Numbered from the stretch's first letter, positions 37,153-46,246 are shown. The stretch: DNA of 64,000 nucleotides from Fodinibacter sp963707895 (GCA_963707895.1 CAVPRS010000011.1:703993-767992), one strand, 5' to 3'. Translations and numbers: made by a program. The notes: generated by a model from the letters alone, not told the origin.

Positions 37153-37643
37153 TGCGCTGGGGCAAGGTGGCCGGCCGGTTCCTCGTCGCGCTGGTGGTCC
37201 TCACCTTCGCGGGGGGCGTCGCGGCGGCCACCTTCGCCCACCAGCAGGGCTACCAGGCCTATGCGGTCCGCACGGGGTCGATGACGCCGGAGCTCCCGCC
37301 CGGTGACCTGGTCATCGACGCACCGGCCACCGGGCCGTACACCAAGGGCGACGTCATCACCTTCGCGGTGAAGGCCGCCCCCGGCATGGACCCCGTGGTC
37401 ACCCACCGCGTCGTCGACGTCGCGGATGACGAGATCACGACCAAGGGGGACGCCAACGCCACCGCGGACTCGGGCACCAGGACCACGGCCGACGTGGTGG
37501 GAGAGGTCATCCACCAGATCCCGAACGCGGGGTACGTGCTCGTGTTCCTGAAGCAGCCGGGCGGTGTCCTCGGCCTGCTCACGTCGATCGTCGCGCTGAT
37601 GCTCTCCTGGTCCCTGTTCTTCGGCAAGCCCGTCGACGCGTGA
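37152..37643 (+). CDS. Signal peptidase I, SipW/ER type
   Basis: A 163-residue S26B-type signal peptidase with an N-terminal and a C-terminal membrane helix. The catalytic Ser is in RTGSMTPELPPGD, and the usual Lys is replaced by His (VVTHRVVD), as in SipW and eukaryotic-type enzymes, followed by TKGDANATAD. ATG 37152 overlaps the stop of the TasA-like gene, a strong sign that it processes that protein. A hairpin ends the two-gene unit. Confidence 0.9.
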   Translation: MRWGKVAGRFLVALVVLTFAGGVAAATFAHQQGYQAYAVRTGSMTPELPPGDLVIDAPATGPYTKGDVITFAVKAAPGMDPVVTHRVVDVADDEITTKGDANATADSGTRTTADVVGEVIHQIPNAGYVLVFLKQPGGVLGLLTSIVALMLSWSLFFGKPVDA

Positions 37644-37659
37644 CCGGCGCACCACCACA

Positions 37660-37688
37660 AGGCCCCCGGCTGACCCAGCCGGGGGCCT
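37660..37688 (+). terminator. Terminator after the signal peptidase gene
   Basis: A 12-bp perfect stem (37660-37671 with 37677-37688) and a five-base loop, 17 bases past the stop, followed by CGTCGTCG rather than a T-run. Confidence 0.75.
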
Positions 37689-37817
37689 CGTCGTCGATTG
37701 CGCCCGGGCTCGATCCACAGGCTCCTCTCAGGCTCTGCCGGACCTGCGTTCAGGTTCGTCGCTGCACACTGTGCGCTCCGGCCGCTGTGGCCGTCCAGAA
37801 CACGGAGAGGGGCGGCC

Positions 37818-39239
37818 ATGTCCACGCAGGACGACCCGGGTCAGGGTGTCTGGTGGGAGTCGACCGGCTCGCCACAGGGCCAGCCGGACCCGTGGACGTC
37901 GGAGCTGTGGGCACGCCCCGACACCGTCGGCGGTCTCGCCCAGACGACCGACCGATCCATCCCCGCTCCGCCACCACCCCCGCACGGCCCGCAGCGGCCC
38001 AGTCGCCGGGGACTGGCCGTGGTCGCCGCCGTCGTCGCCGCGGCACTCCTGGCCGGCGGTGCGGCGCTCACCGGCGCGCTGCGATCCACGGACGATCCCG
38101 CTTCCGCAGCGCCGAGACCCTCCGCGTCGGCGCCGCCCTCGGTGCCGAGCTCGCCCAGCCGCCCCACCGTTCCTCCGAGCACCCCGCCGAGCACCGCGCC
38201 GAGCACCGCACCCAGTGCACCGCCCGGCGTCGTGCCCAGCACTCCGCCCAGCGGCGGACAGCAGCCCGGGTCGTCCCTGACACCCGACCAGTCCGCGGAT
38301 GCAGCAGCCGTGTCCAAGGGACTGGTCGACGTCAACACCACCATCGGGTTCGACGGGGCGCAGGGCGCCGGAACGGGCATCGTGCTCTCGGCCGACGGGC
38401 TGGTTCTCACCAACCACCACGTCGTCGCCGGGGCGACCGCCATCCGCGTCACCGACGTCGGCAACGGAAAGGCGTACGACGCGACGGTGCTCGGCTACGA
38501 CAGCACCCACGACGTGGCGGTCCTGCGGCTCAAGGACGCGTCCGGCCTCACGGTCGCCCCGCTCGGCTCGTCGTCGACGGTGAAGGTGGGCGACGCCGTC
38601 GTCGCCGTCGGCAACGCCGGCGGAGTCGGTGGGACCCCGACCCCGGTGGCCGGAACCGTGCGCGCGCTCGACCAGCAGATCACCGTGCGGGACGAGCTCG
38701 ACGGCTCGGCCCACCGGCTCACCGGCCTGATCCAGGTCGATGCCGCGATCGCGCCGGGGGACTCCGGCGGTGCGGTCGTGAACTCCGACGGCAAGGTCGT
38801 GGGTGTCGTGACCGCCGGGTCCACCGGCGGTGCAGCCGCCAGCGACTCCGCCACGCTCGTCGACGGCTTCGCGATCCCGATCGACGAGGCACGCTCGATC
38901 GCCGAGCAGATCATCGACGGGCGCTCCTCGAGCACGGTCCACATCGGTGGCACCGCGTTCCTCGGTGTCCAGGTCGCTCCCGGCACCCCGACCCAGGGTG
39001 CGGCCAGGGCCGGGGCCCAGGTGGCGGGCATCGTTCCCGGATCGGCGGCGGAGCGGGCCGGCATCGAGCAGGGTGACGTGCTCACCGCGGTCGACGGCCG
39101 CGCCGTGACCTCGCCCGAGGCCCTGCACACCGCCGTGTCCGCGCACCGGCCCGGCGACACCGTGAAGGTCGCGTGGACCGACGCGTCCGGCAAGACCCAC
39201 AGCGCCACCGTCCGCCTGGGCTCCGGCCCGGTCGGCTGA
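37818..39239 (+). CDS. HtrA/PepD-like membrane-anchored serine protease with PDZ domain
   Basis: A 473-residue protein: cytoplasmic Pro-rich N-terminus, one membrane helix (about 66-88), an extracytoplasmic Pro/Ser/Thr-rich linker (about 95-158), a trypsin-like domain and a C-terminal PDZ domain (about 385-470). The catalytic triad is complete: His201 (TNHHVV), Asp232 (THDVAVL) and Ser316 (APGDSGGAV). The family degrades or refolds misfolded envelope proteins. GGAGAGGGG precedes ATG 37818. A MoxR ATPase gene follows after 29 bp and may be co-transcribed. Confidence 0.9.
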   Translation: MSTQDDPGQGVWWESTGSPQGQPDPWTSELWARPDTVGGLAQTTDRSIPAPPPPPHGPQRPSRRGLAVVAAVVAAALLAGGAALTGALRSTDDPASAAPRPSASAPPSVPSSPSRPTVPPSTPPSTAPSTAPSAPPGVVPSTPPSGGQQPGSSLTPDQSADAAAVSKGLVDVNTTIGFDGAQGAGTGIVLSADGLVLTNHHVVAGATAIRVTDVGNGKAYDATVLGYDSTHDVAVLRLKDASGLTVAPLGSSSTVKVGDAVVAVGNAGGVGGTPTPVAGTVRALDQQITVRDELDGSAHRLTGLIQVDAAIAPGDSGGAVVNSDGKVVGVVTAGSTGGAAASDSATLVDGFAIPIDEARSIAEQIIDGRSSSTVHIGGTAFLGVQVAPGTPTQGAARAGAQVAGIVPGSAAERAGIEQGDVLTAVDGRAVTSPEALHTAVSAHRPGDTVKVAWTDASGKTHSATVRLGSGPVG

Positions 39240-39268
39240 CCCAGCTTCCCCAACGAGAGGACCCCACC

Positions 39269-40333
39269 GTGACCAGCACTGGCCAGGACCCGCAACAGGC
39301 CCCCGCCCTGACCGTCCCGGGCGCCGACCACGCAGCACTGCTGGCGGACGCCCTGTTCCAGGTCAAGAAGGTCGTCGTGGGCCAGGACCGCCTGGTCGAG
39401 CGGGTCATGGTGTGCCTGCTCGCCGACGGCCACTGCCTCATCGAGGGCTTCCCCGGCCTGGCCAAGACGCTGACCGTGTCGACGATGGCGCAGGCCGTGG
39501 GTGGCGACTTCGCCCGGCTGCAGTTCACGCCGGACCTGGTGCCGGCGGACCTGGTCGGGACCCGCACCTGGCGGCCGTCGCAGGAGGACTTCGCGATCGA
39601 GTGGGGCCCGCTGTTCGCGAACATCGTGCTGGCGGACGAGATCAACCGCGCCCCCGCCAAGGTCCAGTCGGCGCTGCTCGAGGCGATGGGCGAGCGGCAC
39701 GTGTCGATCGCCGGCGAGACGCGTGCGCTCCCGCGGCCGTTCCTCGTGCTCGCCACCCAGAACCCGATCGAGTCCGAGGGCGTCTACGCCCTGCCCGAGG
39801 CGCAGCGCGACCGGTTCCTCATGCACGTCGTGGTCCAGCAGCCCACGTACGAGGAGGAGGTCGCGATCGCCCACCGCATGTCCGGTCGGCCGCCGCAGGC
39901 CGAGCAGGTGCTGACCAGCGAACAGCTCGTCGAGCTGCAGGGCGTCGTCCGGGACGTGTTCGTCCACCACGCCGTGCAGGACTACGCCGTCCGCCTCGTG
40001 ATGGCGACCCGTGAGCCGGCCCGCTGGGGCCTGGACGACCTGTCCCGCCTGATCGCCCTCGGCGCCAGCCCGCGCGGGACGCTGGGCCTGCTGTCCTCGG
40101 CCCGGGCGCTCGCCGTGCTCCGCGGCCGGCGGTACGCCGTCCCGCAGGACGTGTACGACGTGGCGCCCGAGGTCCTGCGCCACCGCATCACGCTCACCTA
40201 CGACGCGCTCGCCGAGGGCGTGCACCCCGAGGCCGTCGTGGAGTCGCTGCTGAGCAGGGTTCCGGCACCGAGCATCTCGCCGCAGCAGGGCGTGCACCAG
40301 AGCGCGATGACGGTCCCGATGGCGGCGGGATGA
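39269..40333 (+). CDS. MoxR family AAA+ ATPase
   Basis: A 354-residue MoxR protein with Walker A GFPGLAKT, Walker B IVLADEINRAP, sensor ATQNPIESEG and the arginine-bearing PEAQRDRFL. Followed by DUF58 and VWA genes with four-base overlaps, the standard MoxR-DUF58-VWA (Bat/aerotolerance-like) arrangement. GTG 39269 fits the spacing after AACGAGAGG. The complex is thought to assist maturation of metal- or envelope-linked enzymes; the client here is unknown. Confidence 0.92.
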   Translation: MTSTGQDPQQAPALTVPGADHAALLADALFQVKKVVVGQDRLVERVMVCLLADGHCLIEGFPGLAKTLTVSTMAQAVGGDFARLQFTPDLVPADLVGTRTWRPSQEDFAIEWGPLFANIVLADEINRAPAKVQSALLEAMGERHVSIAGETRALPRPFLVLATQNPIESEGVYALPEAQRDRFLMHVVVQQPTYEEEVAIAHRMSGRPPQAEQVLTSEQLVELQGVVRDVFVHHAVQDYAVRLVMATREPARWGLDDLSRLIALGASPRGTLGLLSSARALAVLRGRRYAVPQDVYDVAPEVLRHRITLTYDALAEGVHPEAVVESLLSRVPAPSISPQQGVHQSAMTVPMAAG

Positions 40334-41304
40334 GCGCCCCACTGCTGTCGATGCCGGCGTCGGATGCCGCCGCCCGGGCTCAGGTGCTGCGGCGCCTCGA
40401 GCTGGCCATCGCCCACCGGCTCGAGGGTCGGGACAGCGGTGACCACGCCAGCTACGCCTACGGGCCCGGCAGCGAGCGGGCCGGGGCCCGACCGTACGCA
40501 CCCGGCGACGATGCCCGACTCGTCGACTGGAACCTGACGGCACGATCCGGCCAGGTCTGGGTGCGACAGACCGAGGCCGACCGCGAGCTGGAGACCTGGG
40601 TCGTCGTGGACCGCTCGGCCAGCCTCGACTTCGGCACGGCCGACTGCGAGAAGCGTGACGTCGCGCTCGGCGCCACCGCGGCGTTCGGAATGATGAACCT
40701 GCGCGGTGGCAACCGGTTCGGCGTGCTGCTCGCCGGCACCGACCGGTTGCGGCACATCCCGGCGCGGCGCGGGCGGAGCGCGTTCCTGGCGTCGCTGGCC
40801 GCCGTCCACGACTCCCCGAGGCAACCCGGCCCTCCCGGCTCCGGCGCCACCCTGTCGGACGCCCTGCGGCGGCTGCACCTGGTGCAGCCCCGCCGCAGCC
40901 AGGTCGTGGTCGTCTCGGACTTCCTGGGTGACGACGGGTGGGCGAGCGAGCTCAGCGGCGCCGTCCGGCACCACGACGTGGTCGCAGTCCATGTCACCGA
41001 CCCGCGAGAGCTGACCCTCCCGGCCGTCGGGATGCTGGCCGTGGTGGACACCGAGACGGGGCGGCAGCGCTACGTCCAGTCCGCGTCACAAGGACTTCGC
41101 GCCAAGTACGCGACGGCCGCGGAGGCGCGCCATCGGGGGATCGTGGCGCGGATCGAGGGTGCGGGCGCCACGTACCTGCACCTGTCGACCGACAGGGACT
41201 GGCTGTCCGACACGGTCCAGTTCGCCTCACGCCAGGACCGGGCGCGGCGCGCCCGTCCCTCGGACGCCACCATCGCGCGGTTCAGGCCGGCGGTGGCCCG
41301 ATGA
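40330..41304 (+). CDS. DUF58 domain protein
   Basis: A 324-residue cytoplasmic protein with the DUF58 signature RPYAPGDDARLVDWN, and a VWA-like core with the degenerate MIDAS-type DRSASLDFG. The start overlaps the moxR stop and its stop overlaps the VWA start, so the three are translated together. It probably bridges MoxR and the membrane VWA protein. Confidence 0.9.
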   Translation: MSAPLLSMPASDAAARAQVLRRLELAIAHRLEGRDSGDHASYAYGPGSERAGARPYAPGDDARLVDWNLTARSGQVWVRQTEADRELETWVVVDRSASLDFGTADCEKRDVALGATAAFGMMNLRGGNRFGVLLAGTDRLRHIPARRGRSAFLASLAAVHDSPRQPGPPGSGATLSDALRRLHLVQPRRSQVVVVSDFLGDDGWASELSGAVRHHDVVAVHVTDPRELTLPAVGMLAVVDTETGRQRYVQSASQGLRAKYATAAEARHRGIVARIEGAGATYLHLSTDRDWLSDTVQFASRQDRARRARPSDATIARFRPAVAR

Positions 41305-42269
41305 GCTTCCAGTCCGCTTGGCGGTTGCTGCTGCTGGTGCTGCCCGTCGCCCTCCTCGTCGGCTACCTGCTGGTCCAGCGACGCCGCCACACCCAGGTGG
41401 TGCGGTTCACGAGCGTCGACCTCCTCGACTCGGTCGCACCGCGTCGGCAGGGTTGGCAGCGGCACGTCCCGGCGGCGGCGATGCTGCTCTCCCTCGTGGT
41501 GCTCACCCTCGCGTTCGCCGAGCCGGCAGTGGCGATGCGCACTCCCAAGGACAACGCGACCATCATGCTCACCCTCGACACCTCGGCGTCGATGACCGCG
41601 ACCGACGTCGCGCCGAGCCGGCTGGCCGCCGCCGAGGCCCAGGCCTCGCAGTTCGTCGAGAACCTGCCGCGCGGGGTCCAGGTCGGGCTGGTGAGCTTCG
41701 ACAGCGCCGCCCGGCTGCTGGTGGCGCCCACGACGGACCGGGCGCAGCTCACGGCAGCCATCCGGTCGCTGTCCGTCGGCGCGGGCACGGCGACCGCCGC
41801 GGGGATCCGCGAGTCGCTCGACGCGATCGCGGCCGTGCCGAAGGGCACCACCGGCAAGCCGGTGCCGGCGGCGATCGTGCTGATGAGCGACGGGGCCCCC
41901 ACCCTCGGCGACGGACAGCTCTCGCCGACCGAGGCCGCCGACGCGGCCGCGCAGGAGGCGCGGGTGCAGAAGGTGCCGGTCAACACGATCGCGTTCGGCA
42001 CCTCCGGCGGCATGGTGACCATCCAGGGCCAGGACATCGCGGTCCCGTACGACCCCGACTCCATGAGCCGCGTCGCGCAGGACAGTGGTGGACGCTCGTT
42101 CACGGCAGAGAGCGCCGACCAGCTCGGCTCGATCTACGCCCAGATCGGCCGCGACGTCGCCTACACGGTGCAGACGCGCGACCTCACCGCAGCCTTCGCA
42201 GGCGTGGCCCTGATGATGGCGGTGCTCGCCGCGGCCGGGGCCCTGCTGTGGACCCAGCGTCTCGTCTGA
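41301..42269 (+). CDS. VWA domain membrane protein (BatA-like)
   Basis: A 322-residue protein with two N-terminal hydrophobic segments (about 8-24 and 55-75), a VWA domain with the MIDAS motif DTSASM and MSDGAPT, and a C-terminal membrane helix. This is the BatA/CtpE-like layout. It is the last gene of the MoxR operon and converges on the GAP-family gene, with only two bases between stops. Confidence 0.88.
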   Translation: MSFQSAWRLLLLVLPVALLVGYLLVQRRRHTQVVRFTSVDLLDSVAPRRQGWQRHVPAAAMLLSLVVLTLAFAEPAVAMRTPKDNATIMLTLDTSASMTATDVAPSRLAAAEAQASQFVENLPRGVQVGLVSFDSAARLLVAPTTDRAQLTAAIRSLSVGAGTATAAGIRESLDAIAAVPKGTTGKPVPAAIVLMSDGAPTLGDGQLSPTEAADAAAQEARVQKVPVNTIAFGTSGGMVTIQGQDIAVPYDPDSMSRVAQDSGGRSFTAESADQLGSIYAQIGRDVAYTVQTRDLTAAFAGVALMMAVLAAAGALLWTQRLV

Positions 42270-42271
42270 CC

Positions 42272-42931
42272 TCAGCCGGTGACGCCGAGGGCGATGACGT
42301 AGCCACCCACGGGGATCATGACCGCCGCACCGACCGTCGTGGCGTGCACCGACAGCCACCGATTCGCCGCGACGAGACGAGGGACCGTCTGCTGGGGGAA
42401 GAGGACCGTCGCGACGATGGGAACGGCGACCGTGGACGTGGCGACCAGGGTGTAGACGACGAGGAGGACGAGGTTCTCCTCGAGCGGCAGAGCCGCCCTG
42501 TTGATGGCCAGACCCGCAGCCAGGGCCAGCAGCCCCGCCTTCGGACGCAGGCACAGTGCGAGTCCGATGCCGAACACGGGCAGCACCCCGAGGGAGCCGA
42601 CGTCGTCGAGCCAACCCGAGCCGCCGGGGGCGTGCGAGCGGCTCTGCCGCACCAGGGTGAGGACCCCGATGAGGACCATCACGCCGCCGATCACGATCTC
42701 CAGCTGACCGATGAGGGCGTCGTGCTGGCGTGTGCGCCCGGGCAGCGCCCGACCGACAAGGGTCGCCAGGGCGACCACGACCAAGGTCCCCAGCAGCGTG
42801 GCGGCGAGGAAGGCCGCGCCCGCGCGGCGCCGACGGTCCGACAGCAGGATGACGATCGCCGCGGTGACGGGGACGGTGCTCAGCGCGGCCGCCAGGGCCA
42901 GGGGTAGCAGCCCGAGCAGCGCTTGCCCCAT
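42272..42931 (-). CDS. GAP family (Sap-like) membrane protein
   Basis: A 219-residue protein with about six hydrophobic helices, similar to the GAP/sulfolipid-1-addressing protein family, which is related in build to LysE-type exporters. Seen are LLPLALAAALSTVPVTAAIVIL, a cytoplasmic loop RQSRSHAPGGSGWLDD and CLRPKAGLLALAAG. ATG 42931 (MGQALLG) is preferred because the upstream extension to 42994 is polar and non-conserved. Its cargo is unknown. Confidence 0.72.
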   Translation of the reverse strand: MGQALLGLLPLALAAALSTVPVTAAIVILLSDRRRRAGAAFLAATLLGTLVVVALATLVGRALPGRTRQHDALIGQLEIVIGGVMVLIGVLTLVRQSRSHAPGGSGWLDDVGSLGVLPVFGIGLALCLRPKAGLLALAAGLAINRAALPLEENLVLLVVYTLVATSTVAVPIVATVLFPQQTVPRLVAANRWLSVHATTVGAAVMIPVGGYVIALGVTG

Positions 42932-43003
42932 CGGGTCTCCGATCTCGACCAACGCCCGTCCGGGACAGCCGACTACGCCGCTCAGCAGCGGCAACGGCTC
43001 GGA

Positions 43004-43498
43004 TCAGCGGCGGTTCGTGTAGTTCAGGGCCACCTCGAGGTCGGCGTCCTTGAGCAGGTGCTGGACCGCCTGGAGGTCGTCACGCGACTTGCTCGTGACG
43101 CGCACCTCGTCACCCTGGATCTGGGTCTTGACGCTCTTCGGTCCCTCGTCGCGGATGATCTTGGTGATCTTCTTCGCGTTCTCCGACGAGATGCCCTCCT
43201 TGAGCGGGCAGTCGAGCTTGTACTCCTTGCCCGACAGCCGCGGCCCGGCCTCGGGCACGTCGAGGTGCTTGAGTGAGACGCCACGCTTGATCAGCCAGGT
43301 CTGCACGACGTCGAGCACCGCCTTGCAGCGCTCCTCGCTGTTGGCCTCGATCTTGATGACCTCGCCGGCGAGCTCGACCGTCGCCCCCACGCCCTTGAAG
43401 TCGTAGCGGTTGGCGATCTCCTTGGCCGCGGTGTTGACGGCGTTCGCCACCTCCTGCTTGTCGTACTTGCTGACGATGTCGAAGCTGCTGTCCGCCAC
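43004..43498 (-). CDS. yajQ: YajQ family nucleotide-binding protein
   Basis: A 164-residue YajQ/UPF0234 protein, two ferredoxin-like domains; members bind cyclic di-GMP or tRNA/nucleotides. Typical sequence: DSSFDIVSKYDKQEVANAVN, RYDFKG and LKEGISSENAKKI. The start codon is GTG 43498 with GGAGGA upstream. It diverges from tRNA-Tyr, 60 bp away. Confidence 0.94.
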   Translation of the reverse strand: MADSSFDIVSKYDKQEVANAVNTAAKEIANRYDFKGVGATVELAGEVIKIEANSEERCKAVLDVVQTWLIKRGVSLKHLDVPEAGPRLSGKEYKLDCPLKEGISSENAKKITKIIRDEGPKSVKTQIQGDEVRVTSKSRDDLQAVQHLLKDADLEVALNYTNRR

Positions 43499-43557
43499 GG
43501 GTCCTCCAGGTCGATTCGGTCTGCCGGTTGCGGCTTGCTATCCTTCCATGCGCACCA

Positions 43558-43641
43558 GGCAGGTTGCCCGAGCGGCCAATGGGAGTGGACTGTAAATCCA
43601 TCGCGAAAGCTTCGAAGGTTCGAATCCTTCACCTGCCACCA
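43558..43641 (+). tRNA. tRNA-Tyr (anticodon GTA)
   Basis: The acceptor stem 43558-43564 pairs fully with 43631-43637; discriminator A 43638 and an encoded CCA 43639-43641 follow. The anticodon loop around 43592-43594 is GTA, and the long variable arm (class II) with GGTTCGAATCC T-loop fits tyrosine. tRNA genes are frequent integration sites, and gene content changes just downstream, but no second copy of the 3' end was found in the window. Confidence 0.95.
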
Positions 43642-43647
43642 CGTGTT

Positions 43648-43692
43648 AAAGGCCCCGTGACCTGCGGAAACGCGCAGAATCACGGGGCCTTT
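43648..43692 (+). terminator. Terminator after tRNA-Tyr
   Basis: A 13-bp stem (43648-43660 with 43680-43692) enclosing a smaller CTGCG/CGCAG stem, seven bases after the CCA end. The right arm ends in CCTTT. Confidence 0.8.
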
Positions 43693-43792
43693 CGCTTCCC
43701 CGTGTGCCAGATGAGTGAGGCCGAGGGCGCAAATTCTGCGGCGTCCTGTGTCTTGCGCCGGGCCTGAGCACCTAACGCGTCCCGCCTCGGAC

Positions 43793-45211
43793 TTACTGGG
43801 CCACTCGTGCGCCAGCTCGGATCGCGGCGACCACATCGAGGACTCCTTGGGTGGTGGCGGCCGAGTCGTCCTTGTCCGCGATGAGCTCCTCATGGCTGGC
43901 GCCGTCGACGATGCGGTGAACGCTGTTGGTCGACATTGCGGCGATGCGCTGGTGGCTGGCGATCAGGTCCGCGTCGCTTCCGTTGCCCGCGGTGAGCACG
44001 ACCAGCGGCTTGGCGCCGAAGTCCGTGAAGGACGCCGCCTCCGCCATGGAGGCGTTGGCCTGGGCGAACTCGTCGATGAAGCTGCGCAGGTTGCTTCCGG
44101 TGCTGAGGCTTGCACGGAGTTCGTTTCTGGACTCGGGGGGAAGGCCCGCGCCCTCGACGGGGGCGTAGAGCCGGGTCAGACCGAGCCGCGCGGAGGTCGA
44201 GACCAGGGTGGAAACTCTCTCCAGGGGGTCGTAGCGGTTCGGGTCGGTCGAAGGCGCGACGGTTGGTGCACTCCGCGGCGCAGTCGTGTCCACGACCACC
44301 AGCCCGGCGACCTCGTCGGGGTAGCGCGCAGCGTAGGTGAGGACGTAGAGCCCGCCGAAGGAATGGCCTGCCAGGACGTAGGGCCCGGGAACGTTGGCCT
44401 GCTCCAAGAGCGTGTGCAGGTCCGTCGCGATCTGTGCGGCGTCCTGCGCAATGCCCACAGGCTCGCTTCCCCCGCGACCTGGGCGGTCGTAGACGCACAC
44501 CCGGGTATGGGCCGCCACCCTGGGTGCGATCCAACCCATGTTCGCGGCCATCTCGCCGCCGCCGGGCTGGAGCACGACGGTCGGTGCGCCCGTGCCGGTG
44601 CAGTGCAGGCGGAGGGCGTGTCCACCGACGTCGATGGTCTGTCCCGACATGGCGGCCGGGGCGTCGGTTGCCGCACTGATGCTCTCGTAGCCGCCGCCGA
44701 GAGCGGCCACGACGAGCATCGCGAACACGGGGTAGAGCAGCCCCGAGCGCGTCCAACTCGCAAGGTGCCGCCGGCTCCGCAGGGTCATCCATGCGACGAG
44801 GGCGAGCAGCGCTGGCGGCCACACCCAGCTGAGGATCGGGTCCACCGACGTGCCGAACACGAGCAACAGGAGGGCCCCGACTGCCATGAAGGCGCCGGGG
44901 ACAACGGCCCAGAGCTGCGGCTTGTCGGTGAACCGCAGCGAAAGCCCGGCCAGCACCGCCCAACCCACCGCGAACCCGAGAAGGACCGCCCCGGTGATTC
45001 TTGCTTCCTCGGCCGGAACGAAGGGGGCTGCCACGAGGAGCGCCGCGGTGACCAGTCCGGCCAGCAGCGACCCGGAGACCACCCATCCGATGCGTCCGCG
45101 CGGCACCAAGGCGGACGGGGAGGACGACACACCCCTCGCTGGTACGTCGGAAGAACCGGTGTCCTCGGCGCTGGTCGTGTCGGTCCGGTGGCTCCGGGTC
45201 GAGGTGATCAT
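43793..45211 (-). CDS. Membrane-anchored alpha/beta hydrolase
   Basis: A 472-residue protein. The N-terminal part (about 40-172) has five hydrophobic segments; the C-terminal part is an alpha/beta hydrolase with oxyanion region LQPGGGEMAAN, DRPGRGGSE, and nucleophile Ser284 in AGHSFGGLY. The catalytic His is near the end in VDGASHEELI. The hydrolase domain probably faces outward. Substrate unknown (ester, lactone or amide). It diverges from the HD-domain gene, and two copies of an 18-bp dyad lie in between. The hydrolase part resembles that of the fusion protein at 51898. Confidence 0.85.
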   Translation of the reverse strand: MITSTRSHRTDTTSAEDTGSSDVPARGVSSSPSALVPRGRIGWVVSGSLLAGLVTAALLVAAPFVPAEEARITGAVLLGFAVGWAVLAGLSLRFTDKPQLWAVVPGAFMAVGALLLLVFGTSVDPILSWVWPPALLALVAWMTLRSRRHLASWTRSGLLYPVFAMLVVAALGGGYESISAATDAPAAMSGQTIDVGGHALRLHCTGTGAPTVVLQPGGGEMAANMGWIAPRVAAHTRVCVYDRPGRGGSEPVGIAQDAAQIATDLHTLLEQANVPGPYVLAGHSFGGLYVLTYAARYPDEVAGLVVVDTTAPRSAPTVAPSTDPNRYDPLERVSTLVSTSARLGLTRLYAPVEGAGLPPESRNELRASLSTGSNLRSFIDEFAQANASMAEAASFTDFGAKPLVVLTAGNGSDADLIASHQRIAAMSTNSVHRIVDGASHEELIADKDDSAATTQGVLDVVAAIRAGARVAQ

Positions 45212-45282
45212 GACGATCCCTTTCTGGGCCTCCCGAGGTGGTCGGCGCGAGAACCACGGTCGCGCTTACCGGGCTCCCTCGC

Positions 45283-45300
45283 CCCGGTCAGATGGCCGGG
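45283..45300. promoter_or_regulatory. Dyad copy 1 (CCCGGTCA-GA-TGGCCGGG), putative regulator site
   Basis: An 18-bp inverted repeat with seven of eight arm positions paired, 72 bp upstream of the hydrolase start and 107 bp upstream of the HD gene start. It is a close match to copies at 45323 and 50060. Confidence 0.65.
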
Positions 45301-45322
45301 ATCCGGGGGTGACCTTCGACAG

Positions 45323-45340
45323 TCCGGCCAGATGGCCGGG
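45323..45340. promoter_or_regulatory. Dyad copy 2 (TCCGGCCA-GA-TGGCCGGG), putative regulator site
   Basis: The inner seven bases of each arm pair perfectly. Its centre is exactly 40 bp from copy 1, near four helical turns, so two dimers could bind on the same face of the DNA. It lies 67 bp before the HD gene start. Confidence 0.65.
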
Positions 45341-45406
45341 GCGAGCGCGGCTCGTTGGAGGCATGGTCCGAGGAGGAATCAGGCCCACCGAGGAGGAGAT
45401 TGACGC

Positions 45407-46210
45407 ATGAATGCCGAAAGCACAGTGGGGACGGTCGACTGGACGATTCGTACCGGGGGGCTTCTGGACCCCGCTGAACGTCGTCGCCTGGTCGCTGACC
45501 TGGCTCGCGTTCACCTGACCAACGCCCATGGACGGCTCAGCGTCCTCATCCGGCTCAACCGGGGGCGGAATGCGTACGTGCCCCCAGAGCGGCTGGCGCT
45601 CCCGGACTCACCGCTCACCCGTGCGTCACACGAGACCGCCATTCAGGCACTACCGGTCACCCTGCTCAACCACGGCTACCGCACCTACGTGTTCGGCAGA
45701 GCGTTGGGCGAGCTCGAGGGGGTGGAGGTGGACGCCGAGCTTCTGTACGCCGCGGCACTGCTGCACGACACCGGACTGGTCCTCGCCAGCGGCAGGGAGG
45801 ACTTCACGCTCACCTCTGCCCGGGTGGCCCGGGACGTCGCCGAGAAGGTCGGGCTGTCCACGGCAGCAACCGAGACCCTCCAGAGCGCCATCACCATGCA
45901 TCACAGCCCTCGCGTCAGCCGTGCGGCCGGGCCGGTGGCGTACCTATTGTCGGCTGGTGCGGGGGTGGACGTGGTCGGGCTGCGCTGTTGGGACCTCCCC
46001 CGGTCCGTCCTCACCGGCGCCGTCGCTGCCCACCCGCGCGAGGGGTTCAAGGAGTACTTCACGCCACGCCTGGGTCGCCGAGGCTGCCCGGGTCCCTCAG
46101 GGCCGGGCGCAGCTGCTGCGCCGGTACGGCGCGTTCAGCACGGCTGTCGCGCTCGCTCCGTTCGAGGAGTGAGCTCCAGGACCCGCGGCGGAGCCGGCAC
46201 GGATCAGTGA
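45407..46210 (+). CDS. HD-domain protein (likely phosphohydrolase), +1 indel near its C-terminus
   Basis: A soluble protein with an HD domain: His89 (LNHGYRTYVFGRAL), the metal pair His120-Asp121 (ALLHDTGLVLASG) and ITMHHSP further on. Such domains hydrolyse phosphate esters or nucleotides; the substrate is unknown. GAGGAGGA precedes ATG 45407. The literal frame gives 267 residues with an Arg/Pro-rich unnatural end after FKEYFTP. Removing one C at about 46066 yields HAWVAEAARVPQGRAQLL and a natural end FEE with stop at 46170-46172 (254 residues). It is divergent from the hydrolase gene and shares the two dyads upstream. Confidence 0.78.
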   Translation: MNAESTVGTVDWTIRTGGLLDPAERRRLVADLARVHLTNAHGRLSVLIRLNRGRNAYVPPERLALPDSPLTRASHETAIQALPVTLLNHGYRTYVFGRALGELEGVEVDAELLYAAALLHDTGLVLASGREDFTLTSARVARDVAEKVGLSTAATETLQSAITMHHSPRVSRAAGPVAYLLSAGAGVDVVGLRCWDLPRSVLTGAVAAHPREGFKEYFTPRLGRRGCPGPSGPGAAAAPVRRVQHGCRARSVRGVSSRTRGGAGTDQ

Positions 46211-46246
46211 CACGCTCGCTCCCGGAATCTCGGTTCGTCGCGCGGG

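Noticed and set aside
43641..43792. Second attachment site or integrase fragment after tRNA-Tyr
   Set aside because: Only a terminator hairpin and unremarkable sequence; no repeat of the tRNA end was found.
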